Assembly (NCBI GenBank): GCA_037074705.1
Contig: CM073591.1
Span: 186,769,432 to 186,833,431 of the forward strand
DNA: 64,000 nucleotides
Source: Zhengitettix transpicula
Lineage: Eukaryota; Arthropoda; Insecta; Orthoptera; Tetrigidae
Direction: 5' to 3'
Positions within the stretch are counted from its first letter, which is position 1, and the number at the start of each line of letters is the position of its first letter. Below, piece by piece: positions 22,052 to 33,184 of this stretch. A program made the translations under genes and the position numbers. The notes under the pieces were generated by a model. It saw only the letters and a program-made list of their open reading frames with translations. It was not told the DNA's origin and did not search any database.

Positions 22052-22562
22052 TAGTCTAGGGATGCCAACCATTAATTTAATGCAAGTCCCTCTTCCCAAA
22101 CTACATTAAATAAATTAATTAAATTGGTAATGTCACATCATCCCTATATACCCGGTCAGCATGCAGTTAGGACCTTCCCTGACTTACAGAGCTCAGGCCC
22201 TCAAAAATTTGATATATTTTTACTCCTCAGCCTGACTGAACCAACTGTTGATTTCAGGGTATGTCAACTTTGCTGTCTCTCTTTCCTATTGAAATGTGTT
22301 ATTTAATTTGACCTCTTCACATTTTCCTTAAGTGATGTATAACACATTAGGATAGAATAGAGACAGAAATGCCGACTTACCTGAGATCAGTAGTTGGTCC
22401 AGTCTGGCTGGGTGGAAGTTCAAATTTTCGAGGACCTGAGTCCCCTTCGTCAGGAGGGAAGATCTGAACTGCATGTCAGCTGGGCATGAATACATGTAGT
22501 TCGGGAAGAGGGATAGAGAGCATTTGACTTACATAAAATTAATGGTTGGCATCTCCAGGCAC
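22052..22562. repeat. diverged palindrome of about 510 bp
   Basis: The left arm (about 22052-22302) and right arm (about 22338-22562) align in inverse orientation: GGGATGCCAACCATTAATTT against its complement near 22545, CATGCAGTTNAGA, TTGATTTCAGGGTATGTC against CTGATCTCAGGTAAGTC, and AATGTGTTAT across the centre. They differ by many substitutions and indels, so it is older than the palindrome at 6252. The right arm carries the hammerhead-like motif (22425-22453 minus, stem GGGGAC/GTCCTC); in the left arm it is decayed. Confidence 0.75.
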
Positions 22563-23218
22563 TATATATATATAAAGTAATAAACAATATATGAAGATAA
22601 TTGAAATGGCCCCATGTTGATGTTCACCAACTGCCAAACTTAATTACTCTGTATTCCACAGTGTCCTGTGGGTGACCAACAAAATTTCAACTTCTTCCGC
22701 ATACAGCAAGAATTTCCTGCCTGTTCAGTATTTTCGACCATTATTGTATCTCTGTGTGTTTGCTGGTAACAATTTTCTTCAATAATCTGTAATTATTAAT
22801 TCTTTTAATTGTCCTTTTATCATTACAATATATATAGTACTTCTTTACCAGCTTAGCTTAGTCCTTGTAATTCTGCATATGAATCTTCACCAGATTCATG
22901 GTTAAATGGAATCCAGTAATATATAACAAAAATTACCAAAATTAAAGATACCTTTTCATTAACTTCAGACTCATACTGACTTAAAATTGGTTGATGTTTA
23001 TTTATTTATTAGTTTTTGCAATAGTCAGAATACATATTTTATATATCATTAAATAGAGAGAATAAGTTGTCTCAGACTGGGGAAATATATATATATATAT
23101 AAACACACATACGTACACACACTGCCATTTGGCAGATAATTTTGTGTTTAATTTCATTCCCTTGAGATAGAAGTCAAATTTGCATGTTGCCGAGTTTAAT
23201 TATGACAACCCAGCTATG

Positions 23219-23219
<1 letters not shown>

Positions 23220-23276
<57 letters not shown>
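23220..23276. repeat. (TA)n microsatellite
   Basis: About 57 bp of TA dinucleotides adjoining the single-arm repeat at 23296. A shorter run is at 23084-23101. Confidence 0.95.
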
Positions 23277-23278
<2 letters not shown>

Positions 23279-23295
23279 GAGTGAGGATGTGACAT

Positions 23296-23475
23296 TATTA
23301 ATATAATTGGTATGGAAAAGAAAGAGAGATAGTTGGAGGCTTTCCTGAAATTTAAACTTGGCATAGTCACTCCGGACAGAAGGATGTTCTTCAAATTTTT
23401 GGAGGTTCTCGGCCTCTTTCTTCAGCAAAGACTCACATTCCATGCACCGACTGGCTACAGACTGGAGTTTTGACC
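23296..23475 (-). repeat. single diverged arm of the 6252 palindrome family
   Basis: Shares with 6252-6403 the order GGATGTGACATT, TTGGTATGGAAAAG, AGAGAGATAG, GTTCTTCAAATTTTTGGAGG and CCATGCACCG. The motif at 23396-23425 (minus) keeps CTGAAGA and a short GAGG/CCTC stem but has AAAAA in place of GAAAA. Flanked by (TA)n like the 6.25-kb copy. Confidence 0.75.
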
Positions 23476-23701
23476 ATTGCACAGTTAGCTGTTATCCAGT
23501 TAGCAATAGACAACCCACCAGGCCTTCAACTTTCACTCTCAAGGGAAGGCCGCAGCAGAGGAAAGGTTCTGTTGGTAATCATTTGTACGTATCATTTTAT
23601 ATATTGTAGTAATCGGTTTGCTTGACAACCAGTTTTTGGGCAAACAACTGCAACGGTACTATGCCAATTTTTTATTTCTGTTATGAAGAATAATACTCGG
23701 G

Positions 23702-23833
23702 TGTGGTTTTGACTTACACAACACTAGCTTTAAGTACAATTTTGTAGAGCATCTGCTCGCTCCCGACTTGGAACTGACCTTTCAAGGCAACAACAATAAT
23801 GCTCACACGCTTACTCCAATTGTTGTGAACTCA
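23702..23833 (-). repeat. copy of the gypsy LTR split at 913/5542
   Basis: Minus-strand sequence begins TGAGTTCACAACAATTGGAG and continues through CCTTGAAAGGTC and CTACAAAATTGTACTTAAAG to AAAACCACA. It contains the 26 bases missing at the copia insertion and about 15 bases (around 23758-23772) absent from the other copy. No coding part lies next to it, so it is a solo LTR or fragment. Confidence 0.7.
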
Positions 23834-24029
23834 AAAATATACCTCTATCAACAGAGACTCCTGTTGATATATTAATATACAGATACAGATGTGTGTGTGT
23901 ATATATATATACACACACATAGATAATCATACTCACATGCACTGGTGCAAGTAGGAGACACTAATTAGAGTATGTTGAGCCCAGGACTTTGCCTGGACTG
24001 TAAAACATGTTGGAAGGAGTGTTCCCACA

Positions 24030-24567
24030 GATGGAGTTCAGACGATGAATGAATAGAGGCAGCCCTTAGGGATGGTAAGTGTAAAGCATTGGCTAAAATT
24101 GTTTGTGTTATGGTTTTGAGCATGAGCAGTTACTTGGAATTGCAGTTTTGAAAGTTTGACAGTGGTGTGGTGGTTGGCTATTGATTCAGGGAGAGGCCTA
24201 TGTAGAATGCAGGGAGTCAGCAGCTCATTTTTCAAGAGAGGCAGGTGATGTTTTCTTTGATTTTGTCTTTGTGTGATTCTTCAGGATTGTGGGTGACTAG
24301 GATAGGGCAGATGTGACATCTGTTCCTACCACTAGGTTTACAACCGGTCATGAGGTTTGCAGGGTTGTATGAGTAACTTGTGGAGGTTGGGTGGGCATCT
24401 GAAAACAACCCTTGGGCAGGAGGGGAGGATGGTTTGTACGGCAGTCCATTGTAGACTAGGCAGAGAATTGGTTTTTTGTAGTTCAAGGACATAGGTTGTT
24501 GTGAAGGTGGACTACGTCTTTTTTGTTTTGAAATGAAAAAAATTATGTCAAGTGACCAAATTAACAA
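24030..24567 (-). pseudogene. Penelope-like linker and GIY-YIG tail
   Basis: Minus-strand frame from 24567 contains CKPSGRNRCHICPIL followed by THNPEESHKDKIKENITC, the cysteine-rich linker and start of the GIY-YIG domain. The continuation (24235-24038) is a degraded endonuclease tail, with no catalytic residues I can assign. Same lineage as 10495-10675. The RT part for this lineage lies at 25700-26153, on the far side of a large inverted repeat. Confidence 0.6.
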
Positions 24568-24574
24568 ATAAAAT

Positions 24575-25780
24575 TTTTAGTCACCATCTCCAATCTTGCT
24601 GAAATTTTGTGTACGGACATATGTATTTGAGACAATGCTGTGGAAAAATTCACCTTGATAAGTAGTATAGTTAGGGACCCGGAGTCTCCGGCATAAAGGT
24701 CACTCGTGCACACTGATGCATGTTCTAAAAAATTGGCAAGTTTCAAGTACTATTGTTGTGGAACTGTAGCAGTTAACCTCCTGAAAAATGACAACTAGGG
24801 ACAACTTTTTGTGCTCTGTTCAAAGTTCAAAGGTTTAGTTTTATTGCTGTTATCTCACTAAGTTGATCCAATAATCTGTCATGTAAATTTGAGAAAGATT
24901 TTTCGTCCTTATAACTTTGAAACAAGACATTCTACAAACTTATGCTTTGGTAAGCTAACTAAACCCATACTGATTTTATCAGCTTTCAAGCTCACAAATA
25001 AAAACCACTTGGTTGACATTAAGCATAAGCAACACCAATAGGTTGAATGAACCAGTACAAATTATTTGCTTGAATCACCTTTGTGCAGTATATCATGTTA
25101 TTTAAATGAGTGCAATTTTCAAAGTAATTTTTTTGGCCGTAAATGAAGAGTCTCAAAAGTGAAATAAGATAACTCTTACAGAAAAAAGTCTGCTCTTTCC
25201 AATGGTAACAAAAAGAAATTGATTGTAGCAAAACGTTTTTTGCTATTTGTGAGTGAAAATGCACAAAATTTTACGTGTAAAATTTGAAACTCTTATTTAA
25301 TAGCATATATCATGACAACAAAGTGATCTTATTAACTGATACTTCGGCTGCTTAAAAGAAGTAATGGGTTTGGTTAGTTCACCAAAGCATAAGTTTCTGG
25401 AAGGTTTTGTTGCAAAGTTGTAAGCAATGAAAAATATGCTCCTAATTGACGTGAAAGATTATTTGAGCGAATTTGTGAGATAACCGCAATAAAACTAAAA
25501 CTTTTTAAACCTTGGAACTGCAACCATCGTGTACAGCATAAATAGTTATCTCTGGTTACAATTTTTCAGGAAGCTAGGTAGCTGCTACAGTTCCACAACC
25601 GTAGTACTTCAAACTATACAATCTATTCACGCACACGGTTGAATTGCACAGGTACCTTTTTTCAGGAGGCCTTGGTGCCCCCTCTATACTACTAGTGAAT
25701 CTTAGACTTTGCGCATCACCACTTGAAGCTTTATTCAACACTATCACCAAATTTCACCAAAATCGAAGGTGGTACCCAAA
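24575..25780. repeat. inverted repeat with arms of about 430 bp
   Basis: Left arm about 24575-25010, right arm about 25345-25780, loop about 330 bp. Matching blocks in inverse orientation include TAGTAGTATAG, TTTCAAGTACTA/GAAGTACTA, TGTGGAACTGTAGCAG, TTTAGTTTTATTGC(T/G)GTTATC, and ACTTATGCTTTGGT followed by CTAAC(T/C)AAACCCAT. Identity is roughly 75% by eye. It lies between the linker and RT pieces of one PLE lineage, both on the minus strand. Confidence 0.75.
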
Positions 25781-26153
25781 AGCCGATTTGGTCACTTGGC
25801 ATGGAATGACCCAGATGTCATCTATGAACCTGAATCAGGCTAGGGGTTTCAATGGGGAGGAATTTAGGTGGTCCTGTTCTAGGAGTACCTTGAAACAGGT
25901 TGGCATAGGAGGGGGCTGTCTGGGTACCCATAACTGTGCCATTTATGTGGTGGTAGATGTTTCTTTGAAAGAAAAGTATTTTCTGACGAAGGAAAAAATT
26001 AGTCGTGGGGAAGGAATTTTGTGGCCTTTGGCACAAGAAGTATTTGGATGCTACGAGGCCATTGGCATGGTGGATATTGGTGTTACTTGCGAACCTCTCA
26101 ATCAACAGTCTTCTTAAAAAAATTGTGCCCATCAAATCGTCCATTGACTCCAT
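25700..26153 (-). pseudogene. Penelope-like RT fragment
   Basis: Minus-strand reading INGTVMGTQTAPSYANLFQG (about 25955-25895) is the Q-x-x-G-x-x-M-G-x-x-x-A-P-x-x-A-N motif before the palm. FRFIDDIWVI (about 25840-25810) is the catalytic box with both Asp kept, in another frame. The plus-strand frame of 157 codons here is a shadow. Together with 24030-24567 it suggests one PLE, interrupted by the inverted repeat. Confidence 0.7.
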
Positions 26154-26719
26154 TGCACCAAAACAAAGCGTAATTTAGATCTATAATAAATGTTATTCAA
26201 TAAAAGAATATATCAATCAAACCACAGAAAACACATTAATAAAAACAGTTTATTAGAACCCGAAGCACCGTAATACCACACTATGTTACTGTAAAATTGT
26301 CTCTCTTATTACAATACTTCATCATTTCTCTGCAGAAAAGACTTGAGAATGTGTAAAATGTACCAAACCATTGTTTTTGAATTAATTAAATAAACTGTCT
26401 GAAACTGGTCATTACCTACATTATACTTTTTTTGTATAAAACAGATGTAAAAATAAAACCTTTAAACATAATTACTGTATATTGGCCAAAAGTTAGAATT
26501 TTTTAAAAATTAAAATTTACATACTTACAAAACTTTCTTCCCTATGTTCAGGGACCTCTTCGGTTGTATTTAATTAACTAAATGTGATGTGAATATAAGT
26601 AAACAATTTAACATAATTATTTTTATTTCTTCCAACTTATAGGGCTGAAAATATTTATTATATTCATGAAAAGTCGGATTACTTTTCTATTTTTAGTTAT
26701 AAAGCATTTAAACATTAAA
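26154..26719. other. no recognised gene
   Basis: AT-rich sequence without motifs or element ends. Confidence 0.6.
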
Positions 26720-27195
26720 TTAATTATTGACGGGAATCGACTCTTTGAAACTCTTAAGCATTGTACGAGAGCTCTGGCGCTGGGCGATGAGAAGCAAGAG
26801 AAGTCGCCCCACCGCCTTCGCTTGTAGCCAGAGGACCCCCAAGCCCATCACATTCGAATGGAACACAAAAGTGAACCTAGGAATACCTGTCTTCAGTCGC
26901 TCAACGCACTTATCATGCTGCAAGAGTCCGACAGTACTGAGAAAACCACTACATTTTGACCGGATTCCACGCGTCAAATGATTCTCAAGCAGATATGCTC
27001 TTCACATAGCGGCCCCTTTGGCATGTAATGTTCCAGGATTAGACTTTTACAGTCGCATATGAGCGTGAACGTCACTTTACACAGTTGTGTCTTGGTCTCG
27101 GCGATGATGAATGCCGCAACTCCTTACTGGTTCGCTTGGTCTGCGCTGGAAGTGGTGAACCCAACATTCATCACCAGTTGCTATATGCTTTAAAA
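26720..27195 (-). pseudogene. mariner transposase remnant
   Basis: On the minus strand, ATGDECWVHHFQ (about 27190-27150) is the mariner motif around the first catalytic Asp, with Cys in place of Thr. HAKGAAM (near 27030) and RGIRSKCSGFLSTVGLLQHDKC (26980-26915) correspond to the segment around the second Asp (HDN in active copies). The third catalytic residue is not recognisable, because the downstream frame (VMGLGVLWLQAK...) no longer looks like transposase. Stops and frameshifts are present. GC content is higher than in the surroundings. Confidence 0.75.
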
Positions 27196-27424
27196 ATCCA
27201 TTTCCATCGGCTTCATAACGTCGCAAATTTAGGACCTCAATGCAGAACGAATTTTTATATGAAAAATGATAAAGGGTTTTAGAATATAGTGAAAACTTAA
27301 AAAAGCTCAGGCCAAGAAATTAAATTGAATTAAAGTATGATTGAAATCTTAAATTCAGGTCACGTAAGAATTGTGATTTAGTAAACATTGTAGGTGAGTC
27401 TTTAATAGCTATAATGGTTTGCAG

Positions 27425-27570
27425 AATTGTCCACCGGATCCGGAGTCAACATGGATTCATCAGTTGTAGAGCTTCTGCCCGGTAAGCGGAGGTCCCCGGG
27501 TACGATTCCTGGTTTTCGACATTTTTTCATCGTGATACTTTAATGCTATTCGGACTTTAAAAATGTATTT
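27425..27570 (+). repeat. tRNA-derived SINE
   Basis: Contains a degenerate A-box region (CATCAGTTGTAGAGC) and a B box (GGGTACGATTCC) in a tRNA-like layout, then a tail CATTTTTTCATCGTGATACTTTAATGC. The copy at 42310-42450 on the minus strand shares head (GGAGTCGACA), B box (GGGTCTGATTCC) and tail (ATTCTGATACTTTAAT), which shows that it is a dispersed family and not a tRNA gene. Confidence 0.7.
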
Positions 27571-27889
27571 TCTATAAAGATGCATTAAATCTATTGAAGA
27601 AACAATGGAACTGTGTAATACTTCATATTTCTAAGTTGAGAGACGACAGAAAAAAAAGAAGAAAATGCCTGGAGAAATTGCAGATGATGTAGTTCTCGCA
27701 GCAGATAACGAATAGTTAATGAAAAGTATGATAAACAAAATATTCATGAAAATGGGAGATATTCATGAGCTGAAAGAGACTGGACTCTTGTGTTGGCTGT
27801 CTTTTAGAGCTACGAAAATACTTAGTTGCATTTTCTTGGGAAACGTTTACGATACTGACTTGGATGACTAAGCTATACTGAAATAATGG
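27571..27889. other. unassigned
   Basis: AT-rich with short lysine-rich frames. May be an upstream part of the hAT scrap at 28018, but nothing specific can be read. Confidence 0.4.
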
Positions 27890-28017
27890 AATGCAGAATG
27901 ATACTCAATACTACTATTGATGAGAGTTCGACACTAAACGACCTTTTTGTACAGTATGGGGAAGAGGTATTTCTAAATCTGTGAGTTGGTCTCCAGATTT
28001 TACTGACTTGAAATTTC

Positions 28018-28080
28018 CATCACCAGTTGTGAAAGATCTTTCAGTAAATTAAAACTCATCTTTTTCTACCTGAGATAATT
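28018..28080 (+). pseudogene. hAT dimerisation-domain scrap
   Basis: The forward frame reads SITSCERSFSKLKLIFFYLR and then a stop. It resembles the start of the C-terminal dimerisation region of hAT transposases of the zinc-finger MYM-like type (S-C-E-R-S-F-S-K-L-K). Only about 20 residues are legible. Confidence 0.5.
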
Positions 28081-28924
28081 CATACTACAGGGTATATTGG
28101 CAGCCTTGCATTTATTGTGTGTGGAGCGGGAACATACATGTTGAACTCTTCCAAAAATTTGGAGGATAGGTTGTTTTTGGAGTTCATTATTCATCACTTA
28201 TACATGTCTATTCTTTAGTTTACATTAACTTTATTGTCAGGTTATTATAATATTTTATCCAATGTAATTTTAAAGTTTTTGCGAAGAATAATATTTTAGA
28301 ATATTTCTACCTTTGTTTTATTAATCATACTAGCTGGGTGCCCGGCGTTGCCCGAGATGTCATTTATCCATAACCATCCATAAGACTCCAATTTTGGTTA
28401 CTTTTGCGCTATTTTTATGTAAAGCTCCTCGAACCCTATCCCTAAATGTGCTAACCTCCCATGCCGAAGGGGGATGAAGTCATTGACTAAATATATCGGC
28501 CATTTTTACATGTTAGAAGATGACCACCCCCACAAATATGCGATAATGAAAAAGAATGTATTCCACGCAAAAATCGGCCGATTACATTGTCTGAAAATTT
28601 ATTACCCCGCCCAACACTTCCCAAACCCCTCGCGTTACCCAGGTTGTCACAATTAGATTCAGCGACATTCATAGTCTCGGAATTGATTCGAATCTCGGTT
28701 GTTTTTGTGGGATTTTATTTAACGTACCTCAACGCCACCCCTAAGCTTGCTCCCCTCACAGGGGTTAAATTATACACAAACAACATCGGTATAAATACTT
28801 TCAAAGTAATTAACCCCAGGAAATAATTATCGCAAATATCGACCGTTTAACATGTTTGAAATTTTTCACCCCCGACCACTCCCGCTTCGGGGACTTAAAC
28901 GGTCAAGTTTAATGTCATAATTAA

Positions 28925-29858
28925 ACTCAGTGACAATCCTGATAGTTTCTGGTTTATTTTTATCTAATGCTACTTCCACGCCAACCCTTAAGGGTGCACC
29001 CTTCCGAGTCCGAAAGGGGTTGAAATTATACACAGAGAACATGTAGGGAAATTTTATTAATCTAACTCATCCCGAAATATATTTAATTGACGAAAAAACA
29101 GCCGGCCAACTCATCCCAACCCAGCCGATACCCGCGCGTTGTCCAGATTGTCATAAATAAATTCAGCAACATCCATTACCTTCGATTTGACTCGAATCTC
29201 GTTTGTTTTCCCGTTATTTTCAAGGAAATTAATTAAACTCAGTGACAATCCCGATAGTTTCTGGTTTCTTTTTATGTAATGCTACTTCACGCCCACCCTT
29301 AAGGGTGCACCCTTATGAGTCCGAAAGGGGTTGAAATTATACACAGCGAATATGTAGGGAAATTTTATTAATCTAATTCATCCCGAAATATATTTAATTG
29401 ACGCAAAAAACAGCCGGTACCTCATCCCAACCCAGCCGATACCCGCGCGTTGTCCAGATTGCCATAAATAAATTCAGCAATATCCATTTCCTTCGATTTG
29501 ACTCGAATCTTGGTTGTTTTCCCGTTATTTTCAAGGAAATTAATTAAACTCAGTGACAATCCCGATAGTTTCTGGCTTCTTTTTATGTAATGCTACTTCA
29601 CGCCCACCCTTAAGGGTGCACCCTTATGAGTCCGAAAGGGGTTGAAATTATTCATTGAGAACATGTAGGGAAATTTTATTAATCTAATTCATCCCGAAAT
29701 ATATTTAATCGACGCAAAAATCAGTCGGTAACTCATCCCAACCCAGCCGATACCCGCGCGTTGTCCAGATTGTCATAAATAAATTCAGGGACATCCATGA
29801 CCTTTGATTTGACTCGAATCTCGGTTGTTTTCCCGTTATTTTCAAGGAAATCCCCTCC
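28925..29858 (+). repeat. three tandem 311-bp monomers
   Basis: Monomers start ACTCAGTGACAATCC at 28925, 29237 and 29548 (spacing 312 and 311) and run through CTTAAGGGTGCACCCTT, GGTTGAAATTAT, AACCCAGCCGATACCCGCG and GTTATTTTCAAGGAAAT. They differ at only a few percent of positions. Confidence 0.9.
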
Positions 29859-30221
29859 AGCCCACCCCTATCATGCCTACAAACAACATAGGTAGAAATA
29901 CTATCAACGTCAATGGTCCCGGCATTTATTTATTCCACGCTAATATCGATGATTTAACATGTTAGAAAATTTCCATCCCATCCACTCCCGCCCCTAAGGG
30001 GCTAAATGGCCAATTTGATGCTATAATTGAACTGGATGACATCCATAACCTTGGATTTGACTCCAATCTCGGTTGTATTCGCGTTATTTAATTGCAGCGT
30101 TCCTCCACCCAACACCTAAATGTGCTCTACTCGTAATCCCGACCCGCTTCTGGGGGTGGTAGACGCGTCTTACCCCAACAGTCGGTAGAAACACTATTAA
30201 TATCTGTGACCCCTAAAAATA

Positions 30222-32292
30222 TTTATCCGACTGAAATATAGACTGTTTTAGCATGTTTAAATATTTCCACCCCCGTCCACCCCCGCTTCTGGGGTTGGTA
30301 GACGCGTCTCACCCCGACAGTGTTGTTTACCTGGTCGCAAAGAACCCGTGTACGAAATTTGGTGAAATTTGCTCCAGCGGTGTAGATTTGTACTCTCCAC
30401 CCCAAACGCTAGGGGTGCTCTTTCCCCAGGTAGTAGAGGTTGAAAATTATATTTAGATGTCATCAGTGGAAAGACTATAAATATCTTTGACCCCTAAAAA
30501 TATTTATCCGACTGAAATATCGACTGTTTTAGCATGTTCAAATATTTCCACCCCGTCCACCCCCGCTTCAAGGGGTGGTAGGCGCGTCTCACCCCGACAG
30601 TGTTGTTTTCCTGGTCGCAAAGAACACGTGTCCGAAATTTGGTGAAATTTGATCCACCGGTATAGATTTGTATTCCCCACCCCAAACCCTAAGGGTGCCC
30701 TTTTCCCAGGGTGTAGGGGATGAAAATTATATTCAGAAAACATCGGTAGAAACACCATAAATATCTTGGACCCCTAAAAATTATTATCCGACTAAAATAT
30801 CGGCTGTTTTAGCATGTTTAAGTATTTCAACCCCCGTCCACCCCCGCTTCTGGGGGTGGTAGGCGCGTCTCACCCCGACAGTGTTTGTTTCCTGGTCGTA
30901 AAGTACACGTGTACGAAATTTGGTGAAATTTGCTCTACCGGTGTAGATTTGTATAACGAACATACATACATACATACACTCATTTTTATTTATAAAATTA
31001 AACGTCGTTATTAATGGAAACAACATCGGTTAAAATAGTATGAACAACACCACCCCTAAATCTGCTACTTTCCCGTGGTGGAAAGGGTTGAATTTTTACT
31101 CATATCACATCGGTAGAAACACTATCAATCTATTTTACCAATAAACACATAACATGTTGGCAGTTTTAGAATAATAGACAATTCTCACCCCCAGCCCTTA
31201 GCAAGCTCACCACTAATGTCTAAAGGGATTTATATTTTCAACAACATCCGTTGAAATAGTATTCACGTAATTCTCCTCCAAGAACGCGCAAGAACTGACT
31301 ATTTATCTTCCCTTCCAACCCCCACGCTTTCGGGTTAAATGGGCAATTAAAAATATTTATCCGAAATAAACGCACTGACATCCATAACCTCCGATTTGAC
31401 TCCAAACTCGGTTGTATTCGCGTTATTTTTCTGTAAAGCAACCCCACCCCAAACCCTAAGGGTTCTGAATAAAGGGTGCCCTTTTCCCAGGGCGTAGGAG
31501 ATGAATATTATATTCAGATAACATCGGTAGAAACACAATCAATATCTTTGACCCCGAAAATATTTATCCAAATCTAATACCTGCTGTTTTAGCATGTTTA
31601 AGTATTTCAACCCCCGTCCACCCCCGCTTCTGGGGTTGGTAGACGCGTCTCACCCCGACAGTGTCGTTTTCCTGGTCGCAAAGAACCCGTGTACGAAGTT
31701 TGGTGAAATTTGCTTCAGCGGTGTAGATTTTTATTCTCCACCCCAAACGCTAGGGGTGGTCTTTCCCCAGGGTGTAGAGGTTGAAAATTATATTCAGATA
31801 TCATCAGTGGAAAGACTATAAATATCTTTGACCCCTAAAAATATTTATCCGACTGAAATATCGACTGTTTTAGCATGTTGAAATATTTCCACCCCCGTCC
31901 ACCCCCGCTTCTGGGGGTGGTAGGCGCGTCTCACCCCGACAGTGTTGTTTTCCTGGTCGCAAAGAACACGTGTACGAAATTTGGTGAAATTTGATCCACC
32001 GGTATAGATTAGTATTCTCCACACCAAACCCTAAGGGTGCCCTTTTCCGAGGGTGTAGGGGATGAAAATTATATTCAGAAAACATCGGTAGGAACACCAT
32101 CAATATCTTGGACCCCTAAAAATTATTATCCGACTAAAATATCGGCTGTTTTAGCATGTTTAAATGTTTCAACCCCCGTTCACCCCCGCTTCTGGGGGGT
32201 GGTAGACGCGTCTCGCGCCGACAGTGTTTGTTTCCTGGTCGTATAGAACACGTGTACGAAATTTGGTGAAATTTTCTCCAGCGGTGTAGATT
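30222..32292 (+). repeat. 1341-bp higher-order repeat of 280-bp monomers
   Basis: Monomers A, B and C start at (C)GACTGTTTTAGCATGTT 30241, 30522 and 30802, and again at 31582, 31863 and 32144. Corresponding monomers are 1341-1342 bp apart. Monomer-specific variants are shared between the two blocks: A has AACCCGTG and AAACGCTAGGGG, B has GATCCACCGGTATAG, and C ends in GGTGTAGATTTGTATAACG plus ACATAC units. The block between (30990-31560) differs and is not duplicated. Confidence 0.9.
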
Positions 32293-32390
32293 TGTATAAC
32301 GAACATACAAATATACAAACATACAAACATTCAAACAAACATACAAACATACAAACAAACAAACAAACATACATACACTCTTTTTTATTT

Positions 32391-33184
32391 ATAACATTAC
32401 TTCATTCCATCTTTAAAAATTTAACTTAACCTTAACATTTAAAAGTATTTAAAATAATATGAATATTTTTCTGAAATTACTGTTGTTTTTAACATTTAAT
32501 TTCGCTCGAATTCTTCGGTTGTCGCCGGAAGTTGAAAACCGTAACTACGCATCTGAAAATTATTGGTTGTGTTTTTGAATAAACCGGCTATTCTCGTGTC
32601 ACAGAAATTGAAACTCGGGTTTTTATCTCTCATCTGTTAGCCGATCTCTATTCTAACTCCTACTGCGATCTATGCGTTTCTCTAGTTCTGCAATTCATTA
32701 CATCCCGATTTATAGGCCACAATTACCAATTCGTCCAGGTTTTTGTCATTATTTAACAAATATTTTTGATGACATAATCATGCAAATATTGTAACCAGAA
32801 GGTTTTTAACTTCTGTTCTGGAAAAGAACCCCATCCTACGTAGGGATTGGCTAGGCTCCTCAATCTCCTACTTCAAACGTTATAATAGCAATAATTTATT
32901 ACGCGTATCTTCGCTCATCTGGAAAATAATCAATAATTGATCTTTGGCGGCAGATTAATTATACATATTATCCCATATGTTCTCTCTAAATTTTGTTTCT
33001 AGCTGTGTAACTAAGTAACTAAATTTCGTCTACTCGCGAACAATGATACTAATAGTGCATTGAGCTTCTACCAAATCTCCGGTTTTTCTATCCAGATTAG
33101 CGGATTTAACTCACCATATCCGCGAAGTGCTACATCACCACAAGCAACCATTCTTACGAGGATAACTAGTACTACAATCGACAT
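32391..33184. other. single-copy spacer between opposed repeat blocks
   Basis: No monomer and no protein motif. It lies between the plus-oriented block and the minus-oriented block. Confidence 0.6.

Larger units (their letters stand above)
28330..32390 (+). mobile_element. modular repeat element with ACATAC-type tail
   Basis: Starts ACTAGCTGGGTGCCCGGCG followed by TTGCCCGAGATG and ends ...GGTGTAGATTTGTATAACG, a run of ACAAACATAC units and TTTTTTATTTATA. The start and the tail with A-rich microsatellite recall the short interspersed, LINE-mobilised elements common in arthropods; that class is an inference. The interior has no coding capacity. It consists of related 280-311 bp modules sharing GGTTGAAATTATAC, CCGACTGAAATAT and CACCCCCGCTTC. 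Two array types inside are listed separately. Confidence 0.6.

Noticed and set aside
25644..26117. 157-codon plus-strand frame
   Set aside because: It is the antisense of a Penelope RT fragment with recognisable motifs on the minus strand.
27425..27500. Functional tRNA gene
   Set aside because: Second copy of the whole unit with shared tail at 42.3 kb shows it is a SINE.
28925..32292. CRISPR-like array
   Set aside because: Repeats are 280-311 bp monomers without unique spacers, in a eukaryotic sequence.
30223..32374. Repeated short minus-strand frames (e.g. YTGG-NFTKFRTRVLCDQENN)
   Set aside because: They recur because the 280-bp monomer repeats. Stops and shifts vary between monomers and no protein family fits.
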